A stretch of DNA of 64,000 nucleotides. Origin: Chlamydiia bacterium. Lineage in GTDB: Bacteria; Chlamydiota; Chlamydiia; Chlamydiales; GCA-2402025. Numbering within the stretch: the first letter of the stretch is position 1; each line of letters starts with the position of its first letter. Location of the stretch: positions 1-64,000 of the forward strand of contig JAUICV010000002.1 in NCBI GenBank assembly GCA_030427725.1. The letters are read 5' to 3'. This document shows, one piece after another, positions 35,985-45,755 of the stretch. The position numbers and the translations under genes are program-made. The notes under the pieces are model-generated. The model was not told the DNA's origin. It saw nothing but the letters and a program-made list of their open reading frames with translations, and made no database searches.

Positions 35985-37107
35985 TTGCTTGTTGTGCATA
36001 AGTATATTTATGGGATGCTCAAATGAGACCCAAGACACCTATGGAAACTCCAAAAAATCTCAACACAATCAAAAAAATGAAGAATCCACTGTAATCAATA
36101 TTGAGCCATCCCGTCTTCAAATATATGGCATTACTACTGAGGTCGCTCAAATAAGAGATTTAGTCCGATCAATAAGAACAGTTGGTATCGTTGCAGTAGA
36201 TGAACGCAAGATTTTCAAAATTCAAACAAAAGTAAAAGGTTGGATAGAAACTCTCTATGCTGATTTTACAAATAAGCCTGTTTTTACCAATTCTCCTTTA
36301 TTTACAGTTTACAGTCCTGAACTCTATTCCACTCAGGAAGAGTATCTTTTGGCTCTGCAAGGATCCGAAAAACAGTCAAAGGGAATGTTTGCCAAAGAGC
36401 TTCAACAATCAAACGAAGACCTCTTACAAGCCGCTCAGGAGCGTATGGAGCTCTGGGATGTACCAACAAGTGAAATCGAAAGGTTAAAAAATACTAAAAA
36501 GCCCTCTTATGATTTAACGTTTTTTTCCCCTGTGAATGGGATCATTTTAGAAAAAAATACCTATTCAGGAATGAATGTTGGTCCTGGTATTAACCTTCTC
36601 ACTATAGCAGACCTTTCATGGATTTGGGTCTTTGCAGATATTTACGAACAAGATATTTCACTTATGAAGCTTGGGCAAGAAGTTGATTTTTCCATTACCG
36701 CTTTTCCGGATCTTCACTTTAAAGGTTCTGTTTCTTTCATCAACTACGTCATTGAACCTAAAACTCGCACACTCAAAGTTCGTATAGATGTTGATAACCC
36801 TTCCTATCTTTTAAAACCTGATATGTATGGAGCCGTTGAATTGCAAGTAAATATGGGGAAATCGCTGGCCATTCCTCAAAATGCTGTTATTGAAACGGGT
36901 CTTAGAAATCTGATCTTTATTGAAGAAGGTGTTGGACGCTTTGTCATGAGAGAAGTGGAATTAGGGTATCTTGCAGACGGATATTATCAAGTCATATCTG
37001 GCGTGAAAGAAGGGGAAAAAATTGTTACAAATTCACAATTCTTACTTGATTCTGAGAGTCGAATTTCTGGATTTGGAAGTGGGGAAACGAAACATGGGAT
37101 TCATTAG
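35968..37107 (+). CDS. cusB: RND efflux membrane fusion lipoprotein, CusB family
   Basis: This 379-residue periplasmic adaptor joins the RND pump to the outer-membrane channel. The signal peptide MKKIISCLLCISIFMGC has the lipobox FMGC. It has a barrel-sandwich hybrid domain, a short helical hairpin (QEEYLLALQGSEKQSKGM), a beta-barrel part (NLLTIADLSWIWVFADIYEQ) and a membrane-proximal domain. This layout matches the CusB/heavy-metal MFP group. N-terminal Met residues that bind copper in E. coli CusB are not obvious here. Confidence 0.9.
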   Translation: MKKIISCLLCISIFMGCSNETQDTYGNSKKSQHNQKNEESTVINIEPSRLQIYGITTEVAQIRDLVRSIRTVGIVAVDERKIFKIQTKVKGWIETLYADFTNKPVFTNSPLFTVYSPELYSTQEEYLLALQGSEKQSKGMFAKELQQSNEDLLQAAQERMELWDVPTSEIERLKNTKKPSYDLTFFSPVNGIILEKNTYSGMNVGPGINLLTIADLSWIWVFADIYEQDISLMKLGQEVDFSITAFPDLHFKGSVSFINYVIEPKTRTLKVRIDVDNPSYLLKPDMYGAVELQVNMGKSLAIPQNAVIETGLRNLIFIEEGVGRFVMREVELGYLADGYYQVISGVKEGEKIVTNSQFLLDSESRISGFGSGETKHGIH

Positions 37108-37110
37108 CAT

Positions 37111-40100
37111 ATGATCGCAAAAATTATTGAATGGAGCGCAAAAAATCGCTTCATCATATATGTAGCGACTATTTTGATGGTTGTGTGGGCTGGTTACACC
37201 ATTCGCAAGACCCCGATGGATGCGCTTCCAGATCTATCCGATACTCAAGTTATTATTTACACAGAATGGAGGGGTCAAAGTCCAAACTTAATCGAAGATC
37301 AAGTGACATATCCTATCGTCTCTGCTTTTCTTTCAGCTCCTAACGTCAAGGTTGTAAGAGGATTTACAATGTTTGGCGTTTCATTCGTTTATGTCCTTTT
37401 TGAAGAAGGGACCGATATTTATTGGGCACGTAGTCGAACATTAGAATATCTTTCTTCTCTTCAAGGAAAGTTGCCGAAAGGAGTCACGCCAACAATTGGT
37501 CCTGATGCTACAGGGGTTGGATGGGTTTTTGAATACGCTCTCATAGATGAGAGTGGCACATATAATCTACAACAGTTACGCAGTTTCCAAGACTGGTATT
37601 TACGATACTGGTTAGCTGCTGTTCCTGGCGTTGCAGAAATTGCCAGTGTTGGCGGGTATGAAAAAGAATACCAAGTCGAAGTAGACCCCGTTAAGCTCCA
37701 GTCCTATGGTCTTTCTATCAATCATGTTCGTAAAGCTCTTCAAGATTCAAATCTATACATTGGAGCTAGGGTTATTGAGATGGCACAGCATGAATATGCT
37801 GTGAGAGGAAGTGGATACATAACCGATTCAAAAATGATCGAACAAGTTGTTGTTGGCAGTGATCAAATGGGTAGTCCCGTCACTTTAAAAGACCTTTCAC
37901 GAGTACAAATAGGAGGAAATATACGAAGGGGTCTTGTCGATCTTGATGGTAAGGGAGAAGTAGTTGGTGGCATTGTCGTTATGCGTTATGGAGAAAATCC
38001 TCTAAAAGTAATCGGCGATATAAAAGCAAAAATCAACCAAGTGAAAGACGCGTTTCCCCCGGGAGTAAAACTTGTAACAACCTATGATCGTTCCCGATTA
38101 ATCATTGATTCTATGAAGACTCTTTTTGAGGCTCTCGGAGAAGAAATTATCCTTGTTTTTTTAATTATATTCATATTTTTATTTCACTTTCGTTCATCCT
38201 TAATATCGATTCTAACTCTTCCTGTTGCCGTCGCTTTAGCATTTATTCCGATGTACTATATGGGGCTTTCAGCAAATATTATGTCACTTGCGGGCATCAT
38301 TATTGCTATTGGTGACGTTGTCGACTCAGCTGTAATCATGACAGAAAATGCCCATAAGAAATTGGAAGAAAATAAAGAAGGAAAGCCTTCTTCAGAGATT
38401 GTATTAGAAGCCGCAAAAGAGATTGGTCCAAGCATTTTTGCATCTTTACTTATTATCGTCGTTGGATTCATTCCGATATTTAGTTTACAAGCACAAGAGG
38501 GAAAATTATTTTCTCCACTTGCCTTTACGAAGACTTTTGCAGTTGCTTTTGGGTGTATCTTAGGCATTACCCTGGTTCCGGCACTAATGATGAGTTTGAT
38601 TAAAGGAAAAATTCGTCCTTCCCTGTCAAATCCGGTGAATAAAGTTTTGACGTATGTTTATCGGCCTGCACTAAAATTTTGTTTGGACTACCGAAAGACG
38701 GTACTCTGCACCACTTTGGTATTAATCACTGCTGCAATCCCTTTTTATCTTAAACTTGGATCTGAATTCATGCCGCCACTCGATGAAGAAGACATTCTCT
38801 TTATGCCGATTACAACCCCCGGGATTTCCATTGAAGCTGCGAGAGAACTTGTGCAAAAACAAGACCAGATCCTTTACTCTTTTCCTGAAGTAAAGCGGGT
38901 ATTTGGAAAAGCAGGACGAGCTGAAACGTCAACCGATCCGGCTCCATTATCCATGATTGAAACAGTGATTACGCTTCATCCAAAGAATAAATGGAGAAAA
39001 GGGATGAGCAAAGATAAGCTTGTCCAAGAGATGAATGAAGCCCTGACTTTCAAAGGGGTGCAAAATGCATTTACAATGCCTATCAAAGCCCGTTTAGATA
39101 TGCTGACAACAGGCATTCGTACAGCGGTGGGAATAAAAGTGTTTGGTGACAACTTAGAAACAATCAATCAGCTGGGAACTCATCTAGAAAAAATACTTAA
39201 AAAAGTGCCTGGAACAAGAAGCGTTTACGCAGAAAGAGAATTAGGAGGTTTTTATATTGATTTTATTCCTAACCGTGATGCTCTAGCCAGGTATGGATTG
39301 ACTATTGCTGAGGTTATGCAGTTTGTACAAAGTGCCATCGGAGGCGAAGATATTACAGAAACCATTGAAGGGCGAGAACGATATACAGTAAATATTCGAT
39401 ATCCAAGGGGGCTTCGTGATGATGTTTTATCTCTTAAACAAGCTCTTGTTCCTATCCATAAACCGATGGCAAGAATGGCAGATACACAAGAATTGTCAAA
39501 ATTTGCCCATGTTCCCTTAGGTCAGCTTGGCGAAGTCAAAGTAACTATGGGGCCATCCATGATTAAAGATGAAATGGGATATTTTTCCGGATGGGTTTAT
39601 GTCGATCTAGAAACATCTGATATTGGGGGATTTGTAGATATTGCCAAACAAGCGGTTGCGTCTGAATTAAAGCTTCCAAGAGGGTATTTTCTCAAATGGA
39701 CAGGCCAATATGAATATCTCGAAAGAATTCAAACCCTGCTTTCCTACATGGTCCCCTTAACGATCTTTTTAGTACTACTTATTCTTTATATGAATTTCAA
39801 AGCATTTATTCCTTCTTTGATTGTGATGCTGTCGGTTCCATTTGCTGCGGTTGGGGCTATCTTCTTTTTGTTTTTTGCCGGATATAATACCTCCGTAGCA
39901 GTTTGGGTGGGTCTGATTGCTTTACTGGGCATTGCAGCCCAGACAATTGCTATCATGATGGTATATTTGGAAGAGGGCTATAAAAAGTGGAAAGCGGAAG
40001 GCAAAATTCAATCAATACAAGATATCGTTTCGATGACATTATCCCAAGCTGCTATGAGGATACGTCCATTCACAATGGCTATTGGCTTGAATATCATTGG

Positions 40101-40266
40101 GTTAATTCCTATCATGATTAGCGATAAGGTTGGATCTGATATTGCCAAACGAATAGCAATGCCTCTATGGGGAGGTCTCGTTTCTCTTACCCTTTTAACC
40201 CTTTTTGTCATTCCTGTAATTTTTGTATTTTGGAAAGCTTATGAACTTAAACGTAATAAAAGATAG
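37111..40266 (+). CDS. cusA: Heavy-metal RND efflux pump, CusA type (Cu/Ag)
   Basis: This 1051-residue inner-membrane RND transporter exports metal ions by proton motive force. It has 12 membrane segments and two large periplasmic loops. The fourth-helix motif AIGDVVDSAVIMTENAHK resembles the HME4 (copper/silver) class (AIGAMVDAAIVMIENAHK in CusA) more than the CzcA class. FTMPIKARLDMLTTGIRTAV matches the CusA region with methionine metal ligands. It is the last cargo gene, and its stop is only 3 bases from the convergent HGG-motif gene. No CusF, CusRS or CueR gene is visible nearby. Substrate class is inferred from motifs. Confidence 0.92.
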   Translation: MIAKIIEWSAKNRFIIYVATILMVVWAGYTIRKTPMDALPDLSDTQVIIYTEWRGQSPNLIEDQVTYPIVSAFLSAPNVKVVRGFTMFGVSFVYVLFEEGTDIYWARSRTLEYLSSLQGKLPKGVTPTIGPDATGVGWVFEYALIDESGTYNLQQLRSFQDWYLRYWLAAVPGVAEIASVGGYEKEYQVEVDPVKLQSYGLSINHVRKALQDSNLYIGARVIEMAQHEYAVRGSGYITDSKMIEQVVVGSDQMGSPVTLKDLSRVQIGGNIRRGLVDLDGKGEVVGGIVVMRYGENPLKVIGDIKAKINQVKDAFPPGVKLVTTYDRSRLIIDSMKTLFEALGEEIILVFLIIFIFLFHFRSSLISILTLPVAVALAFIPMYYMGLSANIMSLAGIIIAIGDVVDSAVIMTENAHKKLEENKEGKPSSEIVLEAAKEIGPSIFASLLIIVVGFIPIFSLQAQEGKLFSPLAFTKTFAVAFGCILGITLVPALMMSLIKGKIRPSLSNPVNKVLTYVYRPALKFCLDYRKTVLCTTLVLITAAIPFYLKLGSEFMPPLDEEDILFMPITTPGISIEAARELVQKQDQILYSFPEVKRVFGKAGRAETSTDPAPLSMIETVITLHPKNKWRKGMSKDKLVQEMNEALTFKGVQNAFTMPIKARLDMLTTGIRTAVGIKVFGDNLETINQLGTHLEKILKKVPGTRSVYAERELGGFYIDFIPNRDALARYGLTIAEVMQFVQSAIGGEDITETIEGRERYTVNIRYPRGLRDDVLSLKQALVPIHKPMARMADTQELSKFAHVPLGQLGEVKVTMGPSMIKDEMGYFSGWVYVDLETSDIGGFVDIAKQAVASELKLPRGYFLKWTGQYEYLERIQTLLSYMVPLTIFLVLLILYMNFKAFIPSLIVMLSVPFAAVGAIFFLFFAGYNTSVAVWVGLIALLGIAAQTIAIMMVYLEEGYKKWKAEGKIQSIQDIVSMTLSQAAMRIRPFTMAIGLNIIGLIPIMISDKVGSDIAKRIAMPLWGGLVSLTLLTLFVIPVIFVFWKAYELKRNKR

Positions 40267-40269
40267 GTT

Positions 40270-40512
40270 TTAAAAGGAATTTAACAAATCCTTGCTTTTT
40301 CGAATTAAAGCCATTGAATCCTTGTGCAACTTCTTAGCTTCTTTCGTATAAGCTCCATGGCGTAAGGCTGCCTTTCGAGCACGTTCTTTGCCTTCTTTAG
40401 TAAGAGGTCCCTTTCCTTTGCCACCATGCATATGACAAGTATTTCTTCCACGAATAGCCCATTTGAGACATCTCTTTCCTGACCGTTTACTTTTTGCTGT
40501 ACACTGGCTCAC
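40270..40512 (-). CDS. HGG-motif small protein of mobile elements
   Basis: The 80-residue basic protein has a Cys/His pattern CTAKSKRSGKRCLKW...CHMHGG followed by KGPLTKEGKERARKAALRHG. This HGG(x)TP-like family is known from phages and mobile elements and has no established function. Four Cys/His residues suggest a small zinc-binding fold. It lies 33 bases after the Orf195 gene, with which this family is typically paired. A 20-codon relic of a related gene lies at 52173-52232. Confidence 0.75.
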   Translation of the reverse strand: MSQCTAKSKRSGKRCLKWAIRGRNTCHMHGGKGKGPLTKEGKERARKAALRHGAYTKEAKKLHKDSMALIRKSKDLLNSF

Positions 40513-40545
40513 AATGATCCATGGGGTTCAATTTAAAAAAAGTTG

Positions 40546-41133
40546 TCATTCCCCCTTGGGGTTATGGGATAGATGTTGAGCGACAATTGCCTGACCCTCA
40601 TTATGCATATGAACCACTTGAATGGTCTGCTGCCCTCCAGTTCGACACTTCAAAATTGTTTGCATCGTCTGATTGGCTGTATTGAACAATTTATGAGCTA
40701 ACGTAAACAATTTTTCAGTATGAAAAAACCCTTGATCTTGGAGATTTGCAAGCCGAAGACATTTCATTCCAGAGTCATTGAGTGCTAGGAATTGGCCAAA
40801 AAGCATTGCCTCTGTTTCGTTTTGCGGCTCAAGTCCAGGAAGTAATGCAGCAACTTCATTGATACGATGTTCAAGACTTTCTGCAGATAGGCCACGGGCA
40901 ATTTTATGAAGTATTCTTTCTCCGACTGCAAGGTCATCGACTCCAGAAGCTCTTTTCATAGCATCCGATATCTTTTTTTCGCTTAACTTGCTGCCATCTG
41001 ACATTTCAACCGTTTTGAACTCTGAAGCTCCTGTATCTTCATTTATTTCAAATTTCCATTTCAAGAATGGTTCTGGTTTTTTTCTTGAAATTGCCTGAAC
41101 TGATGATGATTTTTCTATTTGCTGTTTGGACAT
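40546..41133 (-). CDS. Mobile-element protein of the Orf195 type (partner of the HGG protein)
   Basis: The 195-residue protein has a helical middle (KISDAMKRASGVDDLAVGER, FLALNDSGMKCLRLANLQDQ) and a C-terminal tail with TGGQQTIQVVHMHNEGQAIV. That tail matches a family I recall from proteobacterial prophages and islands (QKVTVxHVxVxxGGQAIVGN), usually next to an HGG protein. No function is known. It sits 10 bases after polA and before the HGG gene, closing the element's replication operon. Confidence 0.7.
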   Translation of the reverse strand: MSKQQIEKSSSVQAISRKKPEPFLKWKFEINEDTGASEFKTVEMSDGSKLSEKKISDAMKRASGVDDLAVGERILHKIARGLSAESLEHRINEVAALLPGLEPQNETEAMLFGQFLALNDSGMKCLRLANLQDQGFFHTEKLFTLAHKLFNTANQTMQTILKCRTGGQQTIQVVHMHNEGQAIVAQHLSHNPKGE

Positions 41134-41143
41134 AAGACCTCCT

Positions 41144-43060
41144 TTACTTTAATTCACCCCAATTTTGCCCGATATTTGCCTCAACAAGACCCTTTAAATA
41201 TGTCTTTGCATTAGGAAAAATATCTAAAAAAGCTTTTTCCATCGCTTCTTGAGCGAGAGAAGCATAGGTTGAGGTTTGGGATTCTATTACTTCTAAAAGC
41301 AACTCATCATGTATCACATTTACAAGATGGCATTCCTCTGATAGAAACGGCGTAAATCGTATCATAGCTCGCAGGGTAATTTCTGCTGCTGCGCCCTGAA
41401 TTGGCAAGTTCAGTGCTGCTGTAAATTTATATCCCTCTAATTCACGTCGAAAATCCCGGATTCGTCCCGATGGAGTACTCGCAGTTCCTGTTAGCTTTGC
41501 AAGTGACCCAGTTTGCTTTTGCCACGCTCTTAGTCCTTGGTAAGTCCGAAATAGAGCACCTCTATGTCTTTCGGCCTCTTCTTCGGTCATATCAACGCCA
41601 TATTGCTGTTTTGCATAATTAGCCAACCCCTTTGCTCCCTGGCCATAGAGAAGGCCAAAAATAACCGCCTTTGCCAATTGTCTCTGTGGCTTAGATACTG
41701 ATTCCTTTGGAATATTTAAAAGAGCTGCTGCAGTATTGGCATGGACATCTCCTCCTGCCTCATAAATGTGAAGCAATGCTTTATCTTGGGTAATCAAAGC
41801 TGCCACGCGAAGCTCTTGCTGGGAATAGTCTAAACTAATGAGTCGATATCCCTCCTTCGGAATAAACAGCTGGCGAAAATCAGACCTGGGCATATTTTGC
41901 ATATTTGGTTGTCGACTTGCCATTCTACCCGTGGATGTTGTTCCAAGGGAAAATGACCCAAATAACCTCTTTGATGGAATATCAATAAATTTATAAAGCC
42001 CTTCTCCAAATGAACTAATTCGTTTTGTCAACTGGCGGTATTGGACAATCTTAGCAAATGCTTCATGCCTGTTTTCGTTTTGCTTGAGGGTTGGGGTGCT
42101 TGTACTTAATTTTCCTGAGTTGGTTTTCACCCATCGTGCCAGTTCGTTTTCATCGAGAATATCGGAAAGCCATTCTCCAAATTGCTTGCTACTATTCAAA
42201 TTGAAAGACACACCAAGGAGCTCGTAAATTTCAAGCAAGAGGACTTCACTCTTCTTTTTTAAATCTTCAATGAGCTCCCTATGGTTGCTGATATCAAATC
42301 CAATACCACTATTCTCCATATAGGCTATGGCAAGCTGAGCATCGCGCAAAAGCTCATAGGATTTAATTAATCGCTTCTTGGATAAGACCTCTCGTTGCTT
42401 TTGGAAAAGTTTTATAGGAAGAACAGCATCAAGGGCTGCATATTCAATCTGAATTTCAGTGAGCGTATCTTCTGACCAGTCGGATGTCTGCATCTCTTTA
42501 TCGATATCTAATCCAAGCATCTCCTTAGAAAGATTTTTGAGGCTGGCTGATGATAAAAGCCCACATTCTTTTTTTAGACGCGTTCTGTTTCCATTTATGA
42601 CACGGTCCGCAAGCAATGAACAACCAAGTTTTTTTAGAACGATTCCTGAGTGCAATAAATGCTTCATTTCGAAAAGAGCATTATGAGCAATCAATGGTCG
42701 CTCCCAAAGGGCAGTGGGAATTTGAGAGATTGAGCCTATTTTTTTGAGGTCAAACACATAGACATGGGCTTTTCCATCATAAATTTGAATTAAACGTATC
42801 GCTGATTTCCTTGGAGCTATGCCGCCATCTGTATCTTGCACAAACTCGCGGAGAGGGTATGTCTCAATATCAAGGCCAAACGCAGTGTTTTCTTTAAGAA
42901 GTTGGTCAACCACAGAACCTATTTCCTTAGGCGATTTAATCACTGAATATGAAATGCCCATATTCTTAAGCATCGATTGACTCTCAAGGGCAATTGGCTC
43001 ATTAGCCAGCCCCTCATTTCTCAAGGTTTTCAATTTGATTAATCCACTTCCAAGCACCAC
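41144..43060 (-). CDS. Family A DNA polymerase (PolA-like, element-encoded)
   Basis: This 638-residue polymerase has an N-terminal 3'-5' exonuclease-like domain (GLDIETYPL near residue 62; a later YAALDAVLPIKLF), then the polymerase core: motif A SLDYSQQELRVAA, motif B QLAKAVIFGLLYGQGAKG, motif C VIHDELLLEV. The 5' nuclease domain of host PolA is missing. Catalytic Asp residues are present. It starts at a GTG (43060); Met30 is another possible start. It lies across the candidate origin from the primase/helicase, so the element carries its own replicative polymerase. Confidence 0.88.
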   Translation of the reverse strand: MVLGSGLIKLKTLRNEGLANEPIALESQSMLKNMGISYSVIKSPKEIGSVVDQLLKENTAFGLDIETYPLREFVQDTDGGIAPRKSAIRLIQIYDGKAHVYVFDLKKIGSISQIPTALWERPLIAHNALFEMKHLLHSGIVLKKLGCSLLADRVINGNRTRLKKECGLLSSASLKNLSKEMLGLDIDKEMQTSDWSEDTLTEIQIEYAALDAVLPIKLFQKQREVLSKKRLIKSYELLRDAQLAIAYMENSGIGFDISNHRELIEDLKKKSEVLLLEIYELLGVSFNLNSSKQFGEWLSDILDENELARWVKTNSGKLSTSTPTLKQNENRHEAFAKIVQYRQLTKRISSFGEGLYKFIDIPSKRLFGSFSLGTTSTGRMASRQPNMQNMPRSDFRQLFIPKEGYRLISLDYSQQELRVAALITQDKALLHIYEAGGDVHANTAAALLNIPKESVSKPQRQLAKAVIFGLLYGQGAKGLANYAKQQYGVDMTEEEAERHRGALFRTYQGLRAWQKQTGSLAKLTGTASTPSGRIRDFRRELEGYKFTAALNLPIQGAAAEITLRAMIRFTPFLSEECHLVNVIHDELLLEVIESQTSTYASLAQEAMEKAFLDIFPNAKTYLKGLVEANIGQNWGELK

Positions 43061-43080
43061 TTATCTACCTATCCATAATT

Positions 43081-43260
43081 GTCATTTTGTCATTTACCCT
43101 TTCTAACCCCTTGACAACGTAAAATTTACGTAAATTACGTTCTTGTCATTGCATGTCATTCGTGTCATGTGTTTCGAGATGACGCGGTGACATCGCGTGA
43201 CAGGCGGTGTCATTTCTAAAAATCCCAATGCCAGGGCTCCTTCAAAGTGACAAAATGACG
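43081..43260. other. Candidate replication origin with GTCA/TGAC iterons
   Basis: Twelve copies of GTCA or its complement TGAC fall in 180 bases, against about one or two expected. Many are 8-11 bases apart (43145, 43155, 43164; 43180, 43188, 43198, 43209), about one helical turn. In the middle is ACGTAAAATTTACGTAAATT (43118-43137), rich in ACGTAAA/TTTACGT repeats. The segment separates the primase/helicase from the DNA polymerase, the natural place for an origin. Confidence 0.6.
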
Positions 43261-43321
43261 TTTTTATACACATAGCTTAGACCGTTCTATATTCATTATT
43301 TTTATCTTTTTACTGTGCTTA

Positions 43322-45748
43322 TTACACTTGAGCACTGTTGTCATCCCTTGAATCCAGACCCAATATTTTAGGATTGATTTCATACCAAAAGTTATTACTG
43401 CTTCGGATTCGTTCATCAGTTCTTCGAATGTGACATTGCTTTTCAAGAATCTGTATGGCTGCTTGTTGTTTCTTTGAATCATTCGCAGTATCTCGCCAAG
43501 CACGCACCTTTGAGCTCAATAAAGAAAGACGTACTTTGCCTCCTTCTTTTTCTAGATGCACCTGCAAGTAAGCACTAATTTTTTCAGCAAGATGCTCTGC
43601 TCCGGACAATCCCTGAATACGCTGCCATTCAATCGCCTGTGAAAGGAAATACTCTTCTAATACCTGTGCGCGTAGCCACTGTTCCTCTGTAATCAAAGGA
43701 AAAGAGTCTGTTGAAAGCTCCCCTTTTTCAGCTGCATCGCATACAGCAAAGATTCCAGCTATTCGAGCAGCTATTGAACACGCTCTTCCTGCAATATCCC
43801 GAACATCTTCAAATTTCCCATCGGGACCTATTTCCTTCTCCAATTCATTATAAAAATCTCTTCTTGCCTTAGACGCCTCAGGAGAAAGCTTGATTATTAC
43901 TGGCTGGGCGGGTTTCCATCTTCGAATTCGAAGTACAGTAGTCACAAAAGGAACAAGTTTGGCGTGGTCATATGGTTCATCCTCCTCACTTTCAAAGCGC
44001 GAACCTGCTCTACTCAGAGGGCTAACTACACAAACTCTCGATAACGTCCCGTTTTGTCGCATCGTCTTATCTTTTGCAAAATCGTCCCAAAGGTCTCGTT
44101 GAACAAAAATAACGATCGTCCCCGCTGGTTTCCGTACAAAACGCTCTTCTGCTCCACCATTTTCTTTGCTTCCAACTCTTGAGCTATCTATATCATCGCC
44201 CCATGTCATCGATGTATAAAGAGAGGCCGACACAACATCTTCTTTGCCTTGTTTATTTTGAATACGCTTGAGAAGCGTTCTACCTTCAGAACTAAAAAGC
44301 CCAAAAGCACCTTTATGCGCATAGAGCAGTTGTTGGATGCGTGCTGGCGTTAAATCATCACCCCAGTTTCGTGGATGAACCGGAAGCTCTTGCTCTGCCT
44401 GATAGAGGCGCTCCAATTCAGCTGTCAATTGTTCGATAGACACTCCCTTTGAGGAATCTTTCTTCAACGATCGAATCTCTTGCTTTATCGCAGCAATTTG
44501 CTCTTTTATGGACTCATTATGAGCCTTTATTGAAGCGACCTCTTGTTGATACTCTTCCATCTCCTTTTCTATCTCATTTTTGATAGGATCAAGAATGCAG
44601 CTACATGTTTGAGACTTTCTTTCGACCTGATCCATCACGCCTATCAAAAACAAGCTCGGGTGATGTAGCAGTCCTGGCTTTTCCTCAATAAGGGCTTTCT
44701 TTCCTATTTGCAGGGCAGCCATTCCCAATGCAGGAATTAATGGAAGAGAAGCATCCACTTGAACAAATCTTTCAGCTTCCTCTATCGCTTGCCGCATGCT
44801 TTTTGGCAGCACTTCTATTGGGAAATCCAGAGGAGGTGCATTTCCCTGATTTATCGGGAAAGGACTCTCCCAAGTGGCAGAAGAGTGGTCATTCGCCTTT
44901 TTTGGCTGATAGCATTCCTTACACCCAGAAATTGCTTTTTGAATCGTGAGCCTTCGGTAATCTTCTCGATCCCATTTTTGCTTTCTGTCATCCGAAGAAC
45001 AAAGCGCTGACTGAGAAATTAAACGAAAAATTTGGTCAGCATCTTGAGAGTAAAAAGCAAATAGCGATGCAAGAGCAAGATCGGCTGCACTATTATCACC
45101 ATTATACTCACTAAGCCGTCCCTCATAAAACAACCTTTTGAACTTTTCTCGATTGCTGGCAGCTGCACATCGTGATAGAATTTCTTCGTCAGACAATGGC
45201 GGAGAGACCTGAGCTTTCTTCCCAGATATCGGTTCCAGTTCAGGGAACACCTCACTGTAGAGTTGGATTAAGGCGTTACCACCCAACTGTATCCGCCTAT
45301 TTTCTCCAATAATATTTCCCGTCAAGGTGATTGGGTGATTGCACAAGAATTCAATAGAGGCGTTTCTATACATCCCTTTGATCCGTCCACCTGGTAAGTC
45401 TGCCTTTAAGACAATATGCGCGCCGGTGCCGCTTTGAGAAAGTTCCGAATAAGAACCAAGTCGTTTGATCAGTTCCGATACCCAATCCGGAAAGGATTCA
45501 TTGGAAGATTTTACTTTGTCGATATCGATAGCTAAAAGTCTCCCTCTTGCAGGTACAAAACATGGAAGGTGATGGGGATGTAATGAAATATACTCCATCA
45601 CCTCCTGCAGTGTGCAGAGCGGGCCAGTTCCCCACTTCGAGTCCTGACTTATTGGATTATAAGGCTTCTTGTTGGCGTCGGAAACAATCCACATCCTTAC
45701 ATCGGCATACTCCTTAAAAACTTCATTGAGTACAGACAGCGACATCAT
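43322..45748 (-). CDS. Primase/helicase with DUF3987 (YfjI-like) domain
   Basis: The protein has about 808 residues. The N-terminal part looks like an archaeo-eukaryotic primase/polymerase fold (LLAIDIDKVKSSNES, LSQSGTGAHIVLKADLPGG). The C-terminal two thirds is a DUF3987-type region found in phage and plasmid replication proteins, with GMAALQIGKKALIEEKPGLL, a charged coiled coil (about 395-450), and GAFGLFSSEGRTLLKRIQNK. I place the start at 45748, after the stop of the 73-aa gene, since the longer frame runs through that gene. It likely initiates element replication at the adjacent repeat-rich segment. Confidence 0.78.
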   Translation of the reverse strand: MMSLSVLNEVFKEYADVRMWIVSDANKKPYNPISQDSKWGTGPLCTLQEVMEYISLHPHHLPCFVPARGRLLAIDIDKVKSSNESFPDWVSELIKRLGSYSELSQSGTGAHIVLKADLPGGRIKGMYRNASIEFLCNHPITLTGNIIGENRRIQLGGNALIQLYSEVFPELEPISGKKAQVSPPLSDEEILSRCAAASNREKFKRLFYEGRLSEYNGDNSAADLALASLFAFYSQDADQIFRLISQSALCSSDDRKQKWDREDYRRLTIQKAISGCKECYQPKKANDHSSATWESPFPINQGNAPPLDFPIEVLPKSMRQAIEEAERFVQVDASLPLIPALGMAALQIGKKALIEEKPGLLHHPSLFLIGVMDQVERKSQTCSCILDPIKNEIEKEMEEYQQEVASIKAHNESIKEQIAAIKQEIRSLKKDSSKGVSIEQLTAELERLYQAEQELPVHPRNWGDDLTPARIQQLLYAHKGAFGLFSSEGRTLLKRIQNKQGKEDVVSASLYTSMTWGDDIDSSRVGSKENGGAEERFVRKPAGTIVIFVQRDLWDDFAKDKTMRQNGTLSRVCVVSPLSRAGSRFESEEDEPYDHAKLVPFVTTVLRIRRWKPAQPVIIKLSPEASKARRDFYNELEKEIGPDGKFEDVRDIAGRACSIAARIAGIFAVCDAAEKGELSTDSFPLITEEQWLRAQVLEEYFLSQAIEWQRIQGLSGAEHLAEKISAYLQVHLEKEGGKVRLSLLSSKVRAWRDTANDSKKQQAAIQILEKQCHIRRTDERIRSSNNFWYEINPKILGLDSRDDNSAQV

Positions 45749-45755
45749 TAAATAC

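Noticed and set aside
43081-43260. CRISPR array
   Set aside because: The repeated units are only 4-6 bases and irregular, with no repeat-spacer structure; no cas genes occur in the window.
43264-43503. Minus-strand 79-codon frame
   Set aside because: Most of it lies inside the primase C terminus in another frame, with no ribosome site or recognisable domain.
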